Positions 37,450-48,020 of a stretch of 64,000 nucleotides of DNA are shown here, one piece after another. The notes below the pieces were generated by a model. The model did no database searches and was not told the DNA's origin. It was given only the letters and a program-made list of their open reading frames with translations. Origin of the DNA: Marinobacter bohaiensis (GTDB lineage: Bacteria; Pseudomonadota; Gammaproteobacteria; Pseudomonadales; Oleiphilaceae); contig NZ_QGEH01000001.1 in the NCBI RefSeq assembly GCF_003258515.1, forward strand, positions 2,542,001 to 2,606,000, read 5' to 3'. Numbering within the stretch: the stretch's first letter is position 1; the number at the start of each line of letters is the position of its first letter. Made by a program: the position numbers and the translations under genes.

Positions 37450-38880
37450 ATGAGCACAGTGCATCCAACGCTGACCTACAACTACAAGGTAGTGCGCCAA
37501 TTCGCCATCATGACGGTCGTCTGGGGTATCGTCGGCATGGCCATGGGGGTTCTGATCGCCGCCCAGTTGCGCTTTCCCGCCCTGAATTTCGATCTGCCCT
37601 GGACCCATTTCGGCCGACTGCGTCCGCTGCACACCAACCTCGTCATCTTCGGTTTCGGCGGCAGTGCGTTGTTTGCCACCTCCTACTACGTGGTGCAACG
37701 CACCTGCCAGGCCCGGCTGTTTTCCGACGGCCTGGCGGCGTTCACCTTCTGGGGCTGGCAGCTTGTGCTGGTGGCGGCCTGTATCACGCTGCCCATGGGG
37801 TTCACGTCCACCAAGGAATACGCCGAGCTGGAATGGCCCATCGACATTCTGATCGCCCTCACCTGGGTGACCTACGCGCTGGTGTTCTTTGGCACCATTG
37901 CCCAGCGCAAGACCAAACACATCTACGTGGCCAACTGGTTCTACGGCGCGTTCATCATCACGGTGGCGGTGCTGCATATCGGCAACAACCTGGAGCTGCC
38001 GGTAGCAGCGTTCAAATCCTACTCCATCTACAGCGGCGTGACCGACGCCATGATGCAGTGGTGGTGGGGCCACAACGCGGTGGGCTTCTTCCTGACCGCT
38101 GGTTTCCTCGGCATGATGTATTACTTCGTGCCCAAGCAGGCGGAGCGGCCGGTCTATTCCTATCGCCTGTCGATCGTGCATTTCTGGGCCCTGATCGCCA
38201 CCTACGTCTGGGCCGGCGGTCATCACCTGCACTACAGCGCCCTGCCCGACTGGGCCCAGACCGCGGGGATGGTGATGTCCCTGATCCTGCTGGCACCGAG
38301 CTGGGGCGGCATGATCAACGGCATGATGACCCTGTCCGGGGCCTGGCACAAACTGCGCACCGACCCGATCCTGCGCTTCCTGGTGGTGTCCCTGTCCTTC
38401 TACGGCATGTCGACCTTTGAAGGCCCGATGATGTCCATCAAGACGGTCAACGCCCTGTCCCACAACACCGACTGGACCATCGGCCACGTCCATTCCGGGG
38501 CGCTGGGCTGGGTGGCGATGATCAGTATCGGCGCGGTCTACCACCTGATCCCGCGGCTGTGGGGCATCTCCAGCATGTACAGCGTGGGACTGATCAACGT
38601 GCACTTCTGGCTGGCGACCATCGGCACGGTGCTCTACATCGTCGCCATGTGGGTCAACGGCATCATGCAGGGCCTGATGTGGCGTGCGGTTAACGCCGAC
38701 GGCACCCTGACCTACAGCTTCGTGGAGGCCCTGGAGGCGTCCAAGCCCGGCTATCTGGTGCGCCTGATCGGGGGCGTGATCTTCCTCGCCGGCATGTTCG
38801 TGATGGCCTACAACGTGCGCATGACGATCCGCCAGAAGGACGCTGCCGCCCTCGACAACAGCGTGGCGCAGACCGCGTGA
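37450..38880 (+). CDS. ccoN: cbb3-type cytochrome c oxidase subunit I
   Basis: Catalytic haem-copper subunit, 476 residues with twelve or more membrane helices. The low-spin haem ligand region [44 protein letters not shown] for the copper site, [14 protein letters not shown] and [15 protein letters not shown] are all visible. It begins [15 protein letters not shown], the usual start. First gene of ccoNOQP under the box at 37363. High oxygen affinity suits micro-oxic respiration. Confidence 0.97.
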   Translation: MSTVHPTLTYNYKVVRQFAIMTVVWGIVGMAMGVLIAAQLRFPALNFDLPWTHFGRLRPLHTNLVIFGFGGSALFATSYYVVQRTCQARLFSDGLAAFTFWGWQLVLVAACITLPMGFTSTKEYAELEWPIDILIALTWVTYALVFFGTIAQRKTKHIYVANWFYGAFIITVAVLHIGNNLELPVAAFKSYSIYSGVTDAMMQWWWGHNAVGFFLTAGFLGMMYYFVPKQAERPVYSYRLSIVHFWALIATYVWAGGHHLHYSALPDWAQTAGMVMSLILLAPSWGGMINGMMTLSGAWHKLRTDPILRFLVVSLSFYGMSTFEGPMMSIKTVNALSHNTDWTIGHVHSGALGWVAMISIGAVYHLIPRLWGISSMYSVGLINVHFWLATIGTVLYIVAMWVNGIMQGLMWRAVNADGTLTYSFVEALEASKPGYLVRLIGGVIFLAGMFVMAYNVRMTIRQKDAAALDNSVAQTA

Positions 38881-38896
38881 GCAGGAGAGAGAGCCA

Positions 38897-39505
38897 ATGA
38901 AGCACGAAGTTGTCGAGAAGAACCTGGGACTGATGGCCGTGCTGATCGTACTGGTGATCAGCGGCGGCTTTCTGGTCGAGGTGGTGCCCCTGTTCTTCCT
39001 CAAGGAAGTGAACGAACCCATCGCCGGCCTGGAGCCGCTCACGCCACTGGAGATGGAAGGCCGGGATATCTATATCCGCGAGGGCTGCCACGTCTGCCAC
39101 ACCCAGATGATCCGCCCCTTCCGCGCCGAAACCGAGCGTTACGGGCATTACTCGGTGGCCGGTGAGTTCGTCTACGACCATCCGTTCCTGTGGGGCTCCA
39201 AGCGTACGGGTCCGGATCTGGCACGGGTGGGCGATCGTTACTCGGATGCCTGGCACCGGGTTCACCTGTACAACCCACGGGACGTAGTGCCCGAATCCAA
39301 CATGCCGGCGTTTCCCTGGCTGTTCGATCGTCAACTGGACCCGGACGGCATCCAGGGCAAGCTGGAGGCGTACAAGATGCTCGGCGTGCCCTACACCGAT
39401 GAGCAGATCGCCGCCGCGCCCGACGAGATCCGCGGCAAGTATGAAATCGAAGCCCTGGTCGCCTACCTGCAGCAACTGGGCACTGTGATTTCGACGAAAC
39501 GGTGA
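38897..39505 (+). CDS. ccoO: cbb3-type cytochrome c oxidase subunit II (mono-haem cytochrome c)
   Basis: 202 residues: one membrane anchor (about 11-35), haem-c motif CHVCH at 64-68, axial Met in [11 protein letters not shown]. Receives electrons and passes them to CcoN. GAGAGAG upstream of the ATG is the ribosome site. 16 bp after ccoN. Haem attachment needs the Ccm system, which is not in this window. Confidence 0.97.
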   Translation: MKHEVVEKNLGLMAVLIVLVISGGFLVEVVPLFFLKEVNEPIAGLEPLTPLEMEGRDIYIREGCHVCHTQMIRPFRAETERYGHYSVAGEFVYDHPFLWGSKRTGPDLARVGDRYSDAWHRVHLYNPRDVVPESNMPAFPWLFDRQLDPDGIQGKLEAYKMLGVPYTDEQIAAAPDEIRGKYEIEALVAYLQQLGTVISTKR

Positions 39506-39510
39506 TCGCG

Positions 39511-39696
39511 ATGGATATGAACGACCTGCGCGGGATCCACACCCTGCTCGTGATGATCGCCTTCGTCGGCATTGTCTGGTGGGCTTACAGCGCCCACCGC
39601 CGCAAGCACAACGACGAGGCGGCCAACCTGCCGTTCGAGGACGACGACATCGACCAGCGCACTCAGCAGCGGGACAAGACGGAGAAGAAGCCATGA
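39511..39696 (+). CDS. ccoQ: cbb3-type oxidase subunit CcoQ
   Basis: 61-residue small subunit that stabilises the complex. One membrane helix (about 8-25, HTLLVMIAFVGIVWWAYSA) then HRRKHNDEAANLPFEDDD, the family signature. The ATG at 39511 follows GGTGAT; a GTG at 39502 inside the ccoO end is the alternative. Its stop overlaps the ccoP start by four bases. Confidence 0.92.
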   Translation: MDMNDLRGIHTLLVMIAFVGIVWWAYSAHRRKHNDEAANLPFEDDDIDQRTQQRDKTEKKP

Positions 39697-40592
39697 GTAC
39701 GTTCTGGAGCATCTGGATCAGCGTGATCGTGCTCGGTACCGTCATCGGGTGCTGGTGGCTACTCTGGGCGACACGCAAGAGCCAGACCACCGATACCGAA
39801 ACCGATCGCACCATGGGTCATTCCTTCGACGGCATCGAGGAATACGATAACCCGCTGCCCAAGTGGTGGTTTTATCTCTTTTCGGCCAGTTGTGTCTTTG
39901 CCCTCATCTACCTGCTCCTGTATCCCGGGCTGGGCAACTTCCAGGGCCTGTTTGGGTGGAGCCAGGAGAAACAGTGGGAAGAGGAAATGCAGCAGGCCGA
40001 GGCCCGCTATGGCGAGCTGTTCGCGCGTTACGGCGACGTGCCGATCCCGGAACTGGCGCAGAACGAAGACGCACGTAAGATGGGCCAGCGGCTGTTCGCC
40101 AACAACTGCTCGGTGTGCCACGGTTCCGCCGCGCGCGGCGCCATCGGCTTTCCCAACCTGACCGATGACGCCTGGATCTGGGGCGGCGAACCCGACCGCA
40201 TCCTGCAAACGCTGCACGAGGGGCGCGTCGCCGCCATGCCGGCCAAGGGACTGATGCCCAGTATGACCAATCAGCAGGTGGATGCGGTGGTAAATTACGT
40301 GCTCAGTTTCAGCGACCGCGAACAGGACGCGGAACTGGCCAGACAGGGCGAGGCCGTTTTCGCTCAGGCCTGTGCGCAATGCCACGGCGCGGAAGGCCAG
40401 GGTAACCCGATGCTGGGGGCCCCCAACCTGACCGACGACGCGTGGCTGTACGGCAGCACCTACGAGTGGATCCGGGAAACCGTGGTTTACGGCCGACAAA
40501 ACCGGATGCCGCCGCAGGAGGGGCGCCTGAGCGACGACCAGATCCACATCCTGGCCGCTTACGTCTACGGCTTGTCGCGTCGCGATGAGTAA
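39693..40592 (+). CDS. ccoP: cbb3-type cytochrome c oxidase subunit III (di-haem cytochrome c)
   Basis: 299 residues. Two N-terminal membrane helices (about 5-26 and 56-78) with HSFDGIEEYDNPLPKWW between, and two CxxCH haem sites at 139-143 (CSVCH) and 227-231 (CAQCH), each followed by a cytochrome-c fold with NLTDDAW and a late methionine. ATGA overlap with ccoQ. The longer reading frame upstream is an out-of-phase shadow of ccoQ. Confidence 0.97.
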   Translation: MSTFWSIWISVIVLGTVIGCWWLLWATRKSQTTDTETDRTMGHSFDGIEEYDNPLPKWWFYLFSASCVFALIYLLLYPGLGNFQGLFGWSQEKQWEEEMQQAEARYGELFARYGDVPIPELAQNEDARKMGQRLFANNCSVCHGSAARGAIGFPNLTDDAWIWGGEPDRILQTLHEGRVAAMPAKGLMPSMTNQQVDAVVNYVLSFSDREQDAELARQGEAVFAQACAQCHGAEGQGNPMLGAPNLTDDAWLYGSTYEWIRETVVYGRQNRMPPQEGRLSDDQIHILAAYVYGLSRRDE

Positions 40593-40750
40593 ACCTGTTT
40601 ACCACCGGCCTGTTCTCCGGACGGGCCGCGCAACCGATGGCACACGCCACAGCCGGCCGGGCGGCTACGTACCCGGTGCACCATCCGGTGAGCCCGCAAG
40701 GCAGCGCAAGACTGTCCGCACTCGCCGGCCGTCAGTACTGATGAGAGGTC

Positions 40751-42187
40751 ATGATGAGCCGTCAAATCCCGGTCAAAGACATTGACCCTGCGACTGACGC
40801 TGCCTCCGACAACAAGAAATCCGACAACGTCGAACTCTACGCCAGCCGGAAAAAGATCTACGTCAAAGCCGTTACCGGACTGTACCAGCGCATCCGCTTT
40901 TTCAGCCTGTGGGCGCTGATGGGCATGTACTTCCTGTTCTGCTGGATTCAAATTGGCGGCGAGCCGCTGATCTACTTCGACCTGCCCGGTCGCCAATTCC
41001 ACCTGTTCGGCACTACCTTCTTCCCCCGGGATTTCATCCTGCTGTCGGGCATGCTGATCATTGCCGCCTTCGGCCTGTTCTTCATCACCACCCTGTTCGG
41101 ACGCGTGTGGTGCGGCTACACCTGCCCGCAGACGGTCTGGACCTTTATTTTCATGTGGGTCGAGGAGAAGGTCGAAGGCAGTCGCAATAAGCGCATCAAG
41201 CTCGACCAGGCGCCGGGTAGCACGGCGAAATCCACCAAGAAAGTCATCAAGCACGCCCTCTGGCTGGGCATCGCCTTCGCCACCGGCCTGACGTTCGTCG
41301 GCTACTTCTACCCCGTGCGCGAACTGGCGGTGGACCTGTTCACGCTGCAGGCCAACGGCTGGGCCTATTTCTGGGTGTTCTTCTTCACCGTGGCCACCTA
41401 CACCAACGCCGGCTGGATGCGCGAGCAGGTCTGCCTGTACATGTGCCCCTACGCTCGTTTCCAGTCGGTGATGTTTGACGAAGACACCCGCGTGGTGTCC
41501 TACGACTTCAACCGCGGCGAGCCCCGCGGCGGCCGCCGCAAGGATGCCGACAAAACCGCGCTGGGCCTGGGCGACTGCATCGACTGCGGCCAATGCGTGC
41601 AGGTCTGCCCGACGGGCATCGACATCCGCGACGGCCTGCAATACGAGTGCATCAACTGCGCCCTGTGCATTGACGCCTGCGACGAGATCATGGACCGGAT
41701 GAACTACCCGCGCGGACTGATCCGCTACACCACCGAACACACGCTCCAAGGCAAGCCATCCAAGCTGTTGCGACCGCGCACCATCGGCTATGGTGTGGCG
41801 TTGGCGCTGATGATCGGCGCGCTGGTGTTCACCTTGCTGACCCGCTCCCCGCTGGAACTTGAGGTGCTGAGGGATCGCGGTGCACTCTACCAGATGAACA
41901 ATCGCGGCCTGATCGAAAACTCCTACACCGTCAAGATCCAGAACAAGACGGAAGTGCCGCAGACGCTGACGCTGTCGGTCATCGGCCTGGATACCGCCCG
42001 TATCCTGACCGATACCCGCGTGCGACTGGATGCCGGCGAGAATCTCGCCTTGCCCACGGTCGTCGAAGCCAGTCCCGACGCCTTGCCCGGCACCCACAAC
42101 GACATCGTGTTTGTGGTCAGCGGCGCCGAAGGCAGCGATCTGCGGGCCGAGACTGAAAGCCGTTTCCTGGGCGCCCGACGGCGCTGA
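40751..42187 (+). CDS. ccoG: Cytochrome c oxidase accessory protein CcoG (FixG/RdxA)
   Basis: 478 residues, polyferredoxin-like copper reductase proposed to reduce Cu(II) for the oxidase. Several membrane helices in the N-terminal half with VWCGYTCPQTVW and VCLYMCPYARFQ, then two 4Fe-4S motifs (CIDCGQCVQVCP and CINCALCIDACD), and a C-terminal immunoglobulin-like FixG_C domain. Start at either of two ATG codons (40751, 40754) after GAGAGG. 158 bp after ccoP; no separate FNR box seen. Confidence 0.95.
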   Translation: MMSRQIPVKDIDPATDAASDNKKSDNVELYASRKKIYVKAVTGLYQRIRFFSLWALMGMYFLFCWIQIGGEPLIYFDLPGRQFHLFGTTFFPRDFILLSGMLIIAAFGLFFITTLFGRVWCGYTCPQTVWTFIFMWVEEKVEGSRNKRIKLDQAPGSTAKSTKKVIKHALWLGIAFATGLTFVGYFYPVRELAVDLFTLQANGWAYFWVFFFTVATYTNAGWMREQVCLYMCPYARFQSVMFDEDTRVVSYDFNRGEPRGGRRKDADKTALGLGDCIDCGQCVQVCPTGIDIRDGLQYECINCALCIDACDEIMDRMNYPRGLIRYTTEHTLQGKPSKLLRPRTIGYGVALALMIGALVFTLLTRSPLELEVLRDRGALYQMNNRGLIENSYTVKIQNKTEVPQTLTLSVIGLDTARILTDTRVRLDAGENLALPTVVEASPDALPGTHNDIVFVVSGAEGSDLRAETESRFLGARRR

Positions 42188-42213
42188 TCCGATTTGCTGC
42201 GAGGCTGACACCC

Positions 42214-42720
42214 ATGTCCGAAAATTCCGTCGAAGACCAAGGCCCCTGGTACAAGCAGTTCTGGCTCTGGTTTGTGCTGGCCATTCCGGCGGTCACCATC
42301 CTCTGGTGCATCTTCATGATCACCGTGGCGGTCCAGACCCAGGGCTCAATGGTCAGCGATGATTACTCCAGGGATGGCCTGGGCATCAACATGGAACTGG
42401 CGCGGGACCGCAAGGCCGCCGACCTGGGGCTGAACGGCAACATCCGTTTCGACGAGCGGCGGGTCGCCCTGACGCTGCAAGATGGCGACGGTTTCCCGTT
42501 CCTGGTACTCAACCTGTCGCACCCCACCCTGTCCGAGAAAGACCGCCGGCTCCAGTTGCAGCCGGTGGGAGACGGTCGCTACGAAACCACGCTGGCCACG
42601 CCACTGGAAGGCCGCTGGTACCTGGATCTGCGCGGGCCGGACAACAGCTGGCGTCTGAAGGGCCAGGCGGCCCTGCCGTCCGATATCGCCCTGCCGTTGC
42701 GACCAGCACCGCAGGGGTAA
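42214..42720 (+). CDS. ccoH: cbb3 oxidase assembly protein CcoH (FixH family)
   Basis: 168 residues. One membrane helix (about 16-41, FWLWFVLAIPAVTILWCIF) and a periplasmic beta domain with VSDDYSRDGLGINMELARDRKAADLGL and LYLDLRGPDNSWRL, typical of FixH. Needed for stable oxidase assembly in other species. 26 bp after ccoG and 3 bp before ccoI, same operon. Confidence 0.93.
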   Translation: MSENSVEDQGPWYKQFWLWFVLAIPAVTILWCIFMITVAVQTQGSMVSDDYSRDGLGINMELARDRKAADLGLNGNIRFDERRVALTLQDGDGFPFLVLNLSHPTLSEKDRRLQLQPVGDGRYETTLATPLEGRWYLDLRGPDNSWRLKGQAALPSDIALPLRPAPQG

Positions 42721-42723
42721 ATC

Positions 42724-45207
42724 GTGAGCGATCACACCTGCTTCCACTGCGGTGAACCTGTTTCCGCCCACCCCGCCATCACCCTGACCGTCGACGGCGA
42801 GACGCGCGGCTTCTGTTGCCAGGGTTGCCGCGCCGTATGCCAGTTGATCGTCGATGAGCACTTGACCGGCTTCTACCATCACCGCACCGCCCGCCCCGCC
42901 ACACCGCAACCGCTGGACGAACGCCGGCGCGAACAGTTGGCGCTATATGATCATGAACGGGTGCAACAAACCTTTGTCTCCCGAACCGGCGACGCCAACG
43001 GAACCCCACGCCGCGACGCCCAGCTGCTCATAGACGGACTGTCCTGCGCCGCCTGCATCTGGCTGCTTGAGCATCACCTGGCCCAGCAACCCGGCGTCGA
43101 GCAGTTCAGCGTCAACCATTCCACCCGCCGTGCCCGCCTGGTGTGGAACCCGGATCGGGTTCCGCTCAGTCACCTGCTGGAAGCGATCCATGAGCTGGGC
43201 TATGGCGCCCGCCCCTACGAGCCCGACCAGGCGGAGGCCCAGCTCCAGCGAGAGAAACGCGGCGCGCTGATCCGGCTCTGGATTGCCGGCGCCGGGACCA
43301 TGCAGAACATGATGCTGGCCATGCCGCTCTACTTCGGCCTGATCAGCGGCGTCAGCGAGGCGCAACTCGATTTCTTTCGCTGGGTCAGCCTGCTGGTGGC
43401 AACACCGGTGGTGATGTACAGCGCCCGTCCATTTTTCCGGAACGCACTGCGGGACCTGCGCAGCCGTCACCTGACCATGGATCTGCCGGTGGCGCTCGCC
43501 ATTGGGCTCGCTTACGTGGCCAGCGCCTGGGTCACCGTGGTCGGCGGCGAAGAGGTGTACTTCGAGTCGGTCTGCATGTTCACCTTTTTCCTGTCCCTGG
43601 GTCGCTACATCGAAATGCAGGCCCGTTACCGGGCGGGGTTGAGCAGCGGCGCGCTGGCCTCATCGCCACCGCCGATCGCCACCCGGGAAACCGTCACCGG
43701 CTTCGAGGTGGTGCCGGTGCAGCAGTTGCACCCCGGCGATCGCGTCCGGATCAGGCCCGGCGAGGTGGTTCCGGTGGACGGAATCATCGAGTCGGGACAT
43801 TCCACTCTCAACGAGGCCGCGCTCACCGGCGAATACCTGCCCGAAGCCCGCGGCCCCGGCAGCCGGGCCCATGCCGGGTCGATCAACGGCGAAAATCCGC
43901 TCACGGTCCGCGTGGAACGGGTGGGCCAGCAGACGCGGTTATCGTCCATCCTGCGGATCCTGGATCGGGTACAGGCCGAGAAACCCAGGGTGTCGCAGCT
44001 GGCGGACCGGGTGGCCGGCGTGTTCGTCAGCCGCATCCTGCTGATTGCGCCTGCCGTCTGGCTGGGCTGGTGGCTGTCCGGCTCCGACACCGCCTTCGAC
44101 ACGGCCCTGTCGGTGCTGGTCGTGACCTGCCCCTGTGCCCTGTCGCTGGCGACGCCCACGGTCCTGACAACGGCGACCGTGCGCCTGCGCCGTGCCGGAT
44201 TCCTGCCGACGCGGGGGCATACCCTCGAGTTGCTCAACCGCACCGACACGGTCGTTTTCGACAAGACCGGCACCCTGACCCGGGGCCAACTCAGCCTGAT
44301 CGGGATGCAAACCCTGGGCAGCCTGCCCGAGGACACGTGCCGCGCACTGGCAGGCGGCCTGGAACAGTTCTCCGAGCACCCGGTTGGCCAGGCACTGAAG
44401 GTCATGGCGCGCCCGGATATGCGGATCGACGAGGTAGCCAACCATCTGGCCGGCGGCCTGACCGGGCAGTGGCAAGGTCGCACCTACGCGATCGGCCACC
44501 GGGCTTTTGTCGCCGAACAGACCGGTGTGGCGTTACCCGCCCCTGATGATGACGGCCTGACCGTCTTCCTGGCGAGCGAGGCCGAACCGCTGGCCAGCTT
44601 CCTGCTCGACGACGCCGTCCGTGCCGATGCCCGGGACACGGTCCAGAGCTTCCGCGACCGCGGCATCCACACCGTTTTGCTCAGTGGCGATCGCTCGGGG
44701 CATGTCGAGAAAGTCGGTCGGGCGCTCGGCATAGACACGGTATGCGGTCAGGCGTCGCCGGAGGAGAAGCTGGCGTTCCTGCGCCGCCTGGAAGATCAGG
44801 ACCGCCACGTGCTGATGGTGGGAGACGGCCTCAACGACCTGCCGGTGATGGCCGGGGCCGAGGTATCGGTGGCGGTCGACAGCGCCACCGACCTGACCCG
44901 GCTGAAAGCCGACGCCGTGCTGCTGGGCGACCAACTGACGCCCCTGGCAACGGCCCTGGACACCGCCCGCCAAACGCGCCGGATCATTCGCCAGAACATG
45001 GCCTGGGCACTGTGCTACAACCTGTGCGCACTGCCCCTTGCCGCGGCCGGTCTGGTGCCGCCCTGGGCGGCCGCTCTGGGCATGTCCGCCAGCTCGTTGA
45101 TCGTGGTGCTGAACGCGCTGAGACTGGGACAACCTGACGCCAAAAAGCCAGACCGCGCTGCGCAAGACGGGTTGGCCAGCTCCATCCGGCCTGATACCGT
45201 GACCTGA
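42724..45207 (+). CDS. ccoI: Copper-exporting P1B-type ATPase CcoI (FixI)
   Basis: 827 residues. N-terminal CFHCGEP and FCCQGC cysteines, heavy-metal domain with GLSCAAC (C108, C111), eight membrane helices, CPC motif at 469-471 (VVTCPCALSLATP), phosphorylated Asp513 in DKTGT, and GDGLNDLPVM. It supplies periplasmic copper for CcoN. GTG start at 42724 with the four-base gap after ccoH; no better ATG exists. A normal length for the FixI group. Confidence 0.96.
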   Translation: MSDHTCFHCGEPVSAHPAITLTVDGETRGFCCQGCRAVCQLIVDEHLTGFYHHRTARPATPQPLDERRREQLALYDHERVQQTFVSRTGDANGTPRRDAQLLIDGLSCAACIWLLEHHLAQQPGVEQFSVNHSTRRARLVWNPDRVPLSHLLEAIHELGYGARPYEPDQAEAQLQREKRGALIRLWIAGAGTMQNMMLAMPLYFGLISGVSEAQLDFFRWVSLLVATPVVMYSARPFFRNALRDLRSRHLTMDLPVALAIGLAYVASAWVTVVGGEEVYFESVCMFTFFLSLGRYIEMQARYRAGLSSGALASSPPPIATRETVTGFEVVPVQQLHPGDRVRIRPGEVVPVDGIIESGHSTLNEAALTGEYLPEARGPGSRAHAGSINGENPLTVRVERVGQQTRLSSILRILDRVQAEKPRVSQLADRVAGVFVSRILLIAPAVWLGWWLSGSDTAFDTALSVLVVTCPCALSLATPTVLTTATVRLRRAGFLPTRGHTLELLNRTDTVVFDKTGTLTRGQLSLIGMQTLGSLPEDTCRALAGGLEQFSEHPVGQALKVMARPDMRIDEVANHLAGGLTGQWQGRTYAIGHRAFVAEQTGVALPAPDDDGLTVFLASEAEPLASFLLDDAVRADARDTVQSFRDRGIHTVLLSGDRSGHVEKVGRALGIDTVCGQASPEEKLAFLRRLEDQDRHVLMVGDGLNDLPVMAGAEVSVAVDSATDLTRLKADAVLLGDQLTPLATALDTARQTRRIIRQNMAWALCYNLCALPLAAAGLVPPWAAALGMSASSLIVVLNALRLGQPDAKKPDRAAQDGLASSIRPDTVT

Positions 45208-45295
45208 ACGACGATCCAGTCGCTCGCATGCCCTTTGTGGCGTCAACGCGGTCTTCAGAAACGACTTCAATCAACGGATAAACGAGAGATCCGCC

Positions 45296-45572
<277 letters not shown>

Positions 45573-45583
<11 letters not shown>

Positions 45584-46265
45584 ACTGCTGATCGGCTACA
45601 GCGGGGCGTTCATGATCGGCTTCATGGGCAGCGCCCATTGCCTGGGCATGTGCGGCGGCATCAGCGCGTCGCTGTCGATGGCCCTTCCGGTGGGGCCGGG
45701 CTTCCGCCTGCGCCAGTCGGCCCTGCTGCTGGCATTCAACGGCGGCCGGATCGCCAGCTACATGGTGTTGGCCAGCCTGGTCGCGCTGGTGAGCACCCAG
45801 GCGGCCGGTACCTGGCAATCACTTGGCCCGCTGCTGCGCTCGCTGGCGGGCGCCCTGTTGATTCTGATGGGCCTGTCGCTTGGGCAATGGTGGCAGGGCA
45901 TCCAGTACGTGGAGCGGTTGGGGAAACCGCTCTGGCAGCGTCTTTCGCCGTTAAGTGGCCGACTGATGCCGATCCAGTCGCCCTGGCAGGCGGTCGGCCT
46001 GGGCATGGTCTGGGGCTGGCTGCCCTGCGGGCTGATCTACAGCACCCTGGGCTGGGCGGCATTGCAGCCCAGCGTGCCCGCGGCGGCGCTGACCATGTTC
46101 TGTTTCGGCCTGGGCACCCTGCCCTCCATGCTGGCTACCGGCTACGCCGCCAGTCAGTTGCGCAAATGGCGCAGCCACCCGCTCTTTCGCAGAATCACCG
46201 GCGCCTGCCTGATCGCCTTCGGTCTATGGACCCTGCCCGTATCCGGCCTGCTGATGGCCCGCTGA
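45573..46265 (+). CDS. TauE/SafE-like membrane protein of the cbb3 locus (DsbD/CcdA-like)
   Basis: 230 residues, six or so membrane helices. GSAHCLGMCGG near residues 20-30 and WGWLPCGLIYSTLGWAA carry conserved cysteines that recall metal or thiol transport by CcdA/DsbD-like or UreH-like proteins. Homologs follow ccoS in Pseudomonas and are listed as sulfite exporter or heavy-metal transport proteins. A role in copper or thiol handling for oxidase assembly is inferred from position. The ATG at 45573 overlaps the ccoS 3' end. Confidence 0.85.
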
Positions 46266-46335
46266 TCTTTATAGATGCAATTTTCACAAGATTTTAACGT
46301 TCATTTATTGACCAATCGATCGTCCGTGATCTATT

Positions 46336-46348
46336 GTTCATCATGAAC
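46336..46348. promoter_or_regulatory. Palindrome upstream of the 163-residue gene
   Basis: GTTCATCATGAAC is a perfect inverted repeat (GTTCAT / ATGAAC around one central base) in an AT-rich 165-bp gap. It lies 83 bases before the ATG at 46431 and could be an operator; the binding protein is unknown. Confidence 0.4.
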
Positions 46349-46430
46349 TTAGCGGTTAATGCTAAAGTGAAAGTGGCAGATAAAGATTTAACTGTCTGTC
46401 CCTGATGCAGGCATCGTGAGGGCTTGATCC

Positions 46431-46922
46431 ATGTCCCAGGCATCTGCACTCCTTGATCACGTTATTCGCCCCGTCGCCCAGTCGCTCGGCGAACCCCACC
46501 CCATCCTTGACGAAATTCTGCTGGGAGCCGCCACCCTGCGCCGTTTCGACCCCTTTGCCATCGCCGACGATGAGGGCCTGGGCGTGTTCGGCATTTCTCC
46601 CATCCTGCATCGACAGGTGTGGGACGAATACCTGGCCTTCGACCCGGAACGGGCCAGCCGCGTGCGCGGTTTTGCCAGCCAGCATGAGTTCCTGGTGAAT
46701 CCGGATCTGGAATTGATCACCAACGCCCGTTACGGGGCGGCCGTGGCGATCAGCGCGCTGGAGTGGGTGAAGCCGTCGTGGCCGCGCCCCAACGACGCGG
46801 ACGGGCTGACACGGCTCTGGTCGAGCCTGCTGCACATCGAGGAAGAGAGTTACCTGGCGCGCCTGCACAAGGCCCTGGCTCCGCTGTGCCTGGCAGCACC
46901 GCGGGGCCTGCCTGCGATTTGA
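46431..46922 (+). CDS. Protein of unknown function between the cbb3 locus and ttcA
   Basis: 163 residues, soluble and acidic, no signal or membrane segment. Blocks: SLGEPHPILDEILLGAATLRRFDPFAIADDEG, GVFGISPILHRQVWDEYLAFDP, ASQHEFLVNPDLELITNARYGAAVAISALEW. The 'GVFGIS...W..YL..DP' and 'N...I..ARYGAAVA' pattern is loosely like a lysozyme-fold protein ('G..GI.Q......' then 'N...G...L'), but no catalytic residue is certain and I do not claim it. GAGGGC precedes the ATG. In Pseudomonas this place holds hemN and anr. Converges with ttcA (9 bp apart). Confidence 0.72.
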   Translation: MSQASALLDHVIRPVAQSLGEPHPILDEILLGAATLRRFDPFAIADDEGLGVFGISPILHRQVWDEYLAFDPERASRVRGFASQHEFLVNPDLELITNARYGAAVAISALEWVKPSWPRPNDADGLTRLWSSLLHIEEESYLARLHKALAPLCLAAPRGLPAI

Positions 46923-46931
46923 CGCGGCCGG

Positions 46932-47816
46932 TCAGAGGTTGAGTACGTCCAGACGCTCGTAGGCGGGCGACGGCTGACTGTCCTGAACGTCCGACTCACC
47001 GCCCTGGCGCCAGTCCACTTCCAGCCGCTCGAAATCGTAGATCGCCGGATCCGCCAGGTGCGACGGAGACACGTTGCAGATGGCACGGAACATGGACTCG
47101 ATCCGGCCCGGATGCTCCCGGTCCCAGGCTTTCAGCATGTCCTTGACCACCTGACGCTGCAGGTTCTCCTGGGAACCGCACAGGTTGCAGGGGATGATGG
47201 GGAACTGACGCGCCTCCGCATAACGCTCGATGTCCTTCTCCCGGGCGTAAACCAGCGGGCGGATCACCACATTGCGACCGTCGTCGCTCTTGAGTTTGGG
47301 CGGCATGGTCTTCAGGCGACCGCCGTAGAACATGTTGAGGAACAGGGTCTCCAGCAGATCGTCCCGGTGGTGGCCGAGCGCGATCTTGGTGACCCCATGC
47401 TCTTCGGCGAAGTTGTAGAGGATGCCCCGGCGCAGGCGTGAGCACAGGCCGCAGGTGGTCTTCCCTTCCGGCACCTTCTCCTTGACGATGCTGTAGGTAT
47501 CCTTCTCGATCACGTGGTATTCGATACCCAGCGAGGACAGGTATTCCGGCAACACATGCTCAGGGAAACCGGGCTGTTTCTGGTCCAGGTTGACGGCAAT
47601 CAGCTCGAACGGCACCGGCGCGCTGCGCTGCAGGTTCAGCAGGATATCCAGCATGGTGTAGGAATCCTTGCCCCCGCTCAGGCAGCACATGACCTTGTCG
47701 CCGGCCTCAATCATGCCGAAATCGGAGATCGCCTGGCCAACATCCCGGCGCAGCCGTTTCTGCAATTTGTTGAGTTCCAGCGTGGCCTTGCGTTCGTCTT
47801 TGAGCTGCTCTGACAT
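46932..47816 (-). CDS. ttcA: tRNA 2-thiocytidine(32) synthetase TtcA
   Basis: Makes 2-thiocytidine at position 32 of some tRNAs with a 4Fe-4S cluster. 294 residues: PP-loop [16 protein letters not shown] (about 44-58), cluster cysteines in [12 protein letters not shown] (CxxC), [18 protein letters not shown], and the third ligand region [14 protein letters not shown]. Divergent from the TetR gene. In Pseudomonas ttcA also lies near the anr/cbb3 region. Confidence 0.96.
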   Translation of the reverse strand: MSEQLKDERKATLELNKLQKRLRRDVGQAISDFGMIEAGDKVMCCLSGGKDSYTMLDILLNLQRSAPVPFELIAVNLDQKQPGFPEHVLPEYLSSLGIEYHVIEKDTYSIVKEKVPEGKTTCGLCSRLRRGILYNFAEEHGVTKIALGHHRDDLLETLFLNMFYGGRLKTMPPKLKSDDGRNVVIRPLVYAREKDIERYAEARQFPIIPCNLCGSQENLQRQVVKDMLKAWDREHPGRIESMFRAICNVSPSHLADPAIYDFERLEVDWRQGGESDVQDSQPSPAYERLDVLNL

Positions 47817-48020
47817 AATCCTGCCGGTGATCGGGAAAATGGGGCACGAGTATACCGAAAAGGCCCTCCGCCGTCAGTCATGGCTCCTTCTATTCCGGGT
47901 TTCACGTATACCCGACCCTGGTCGCTTTCAGAGACTCTAGCGTCAAGGATGACAATCAGTTCATAAAAAACAGGCCCGGCCCGAAATCAGCCGAGGCACC
48001 CAAGGAAAGGGACCGTAATC

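Noticed and set aside
46311-46326. TTGACCAATCGATC-like sequence as an FNR box
   Set aside because: The right half-site does not match ATCAA and the spacing is wrong.
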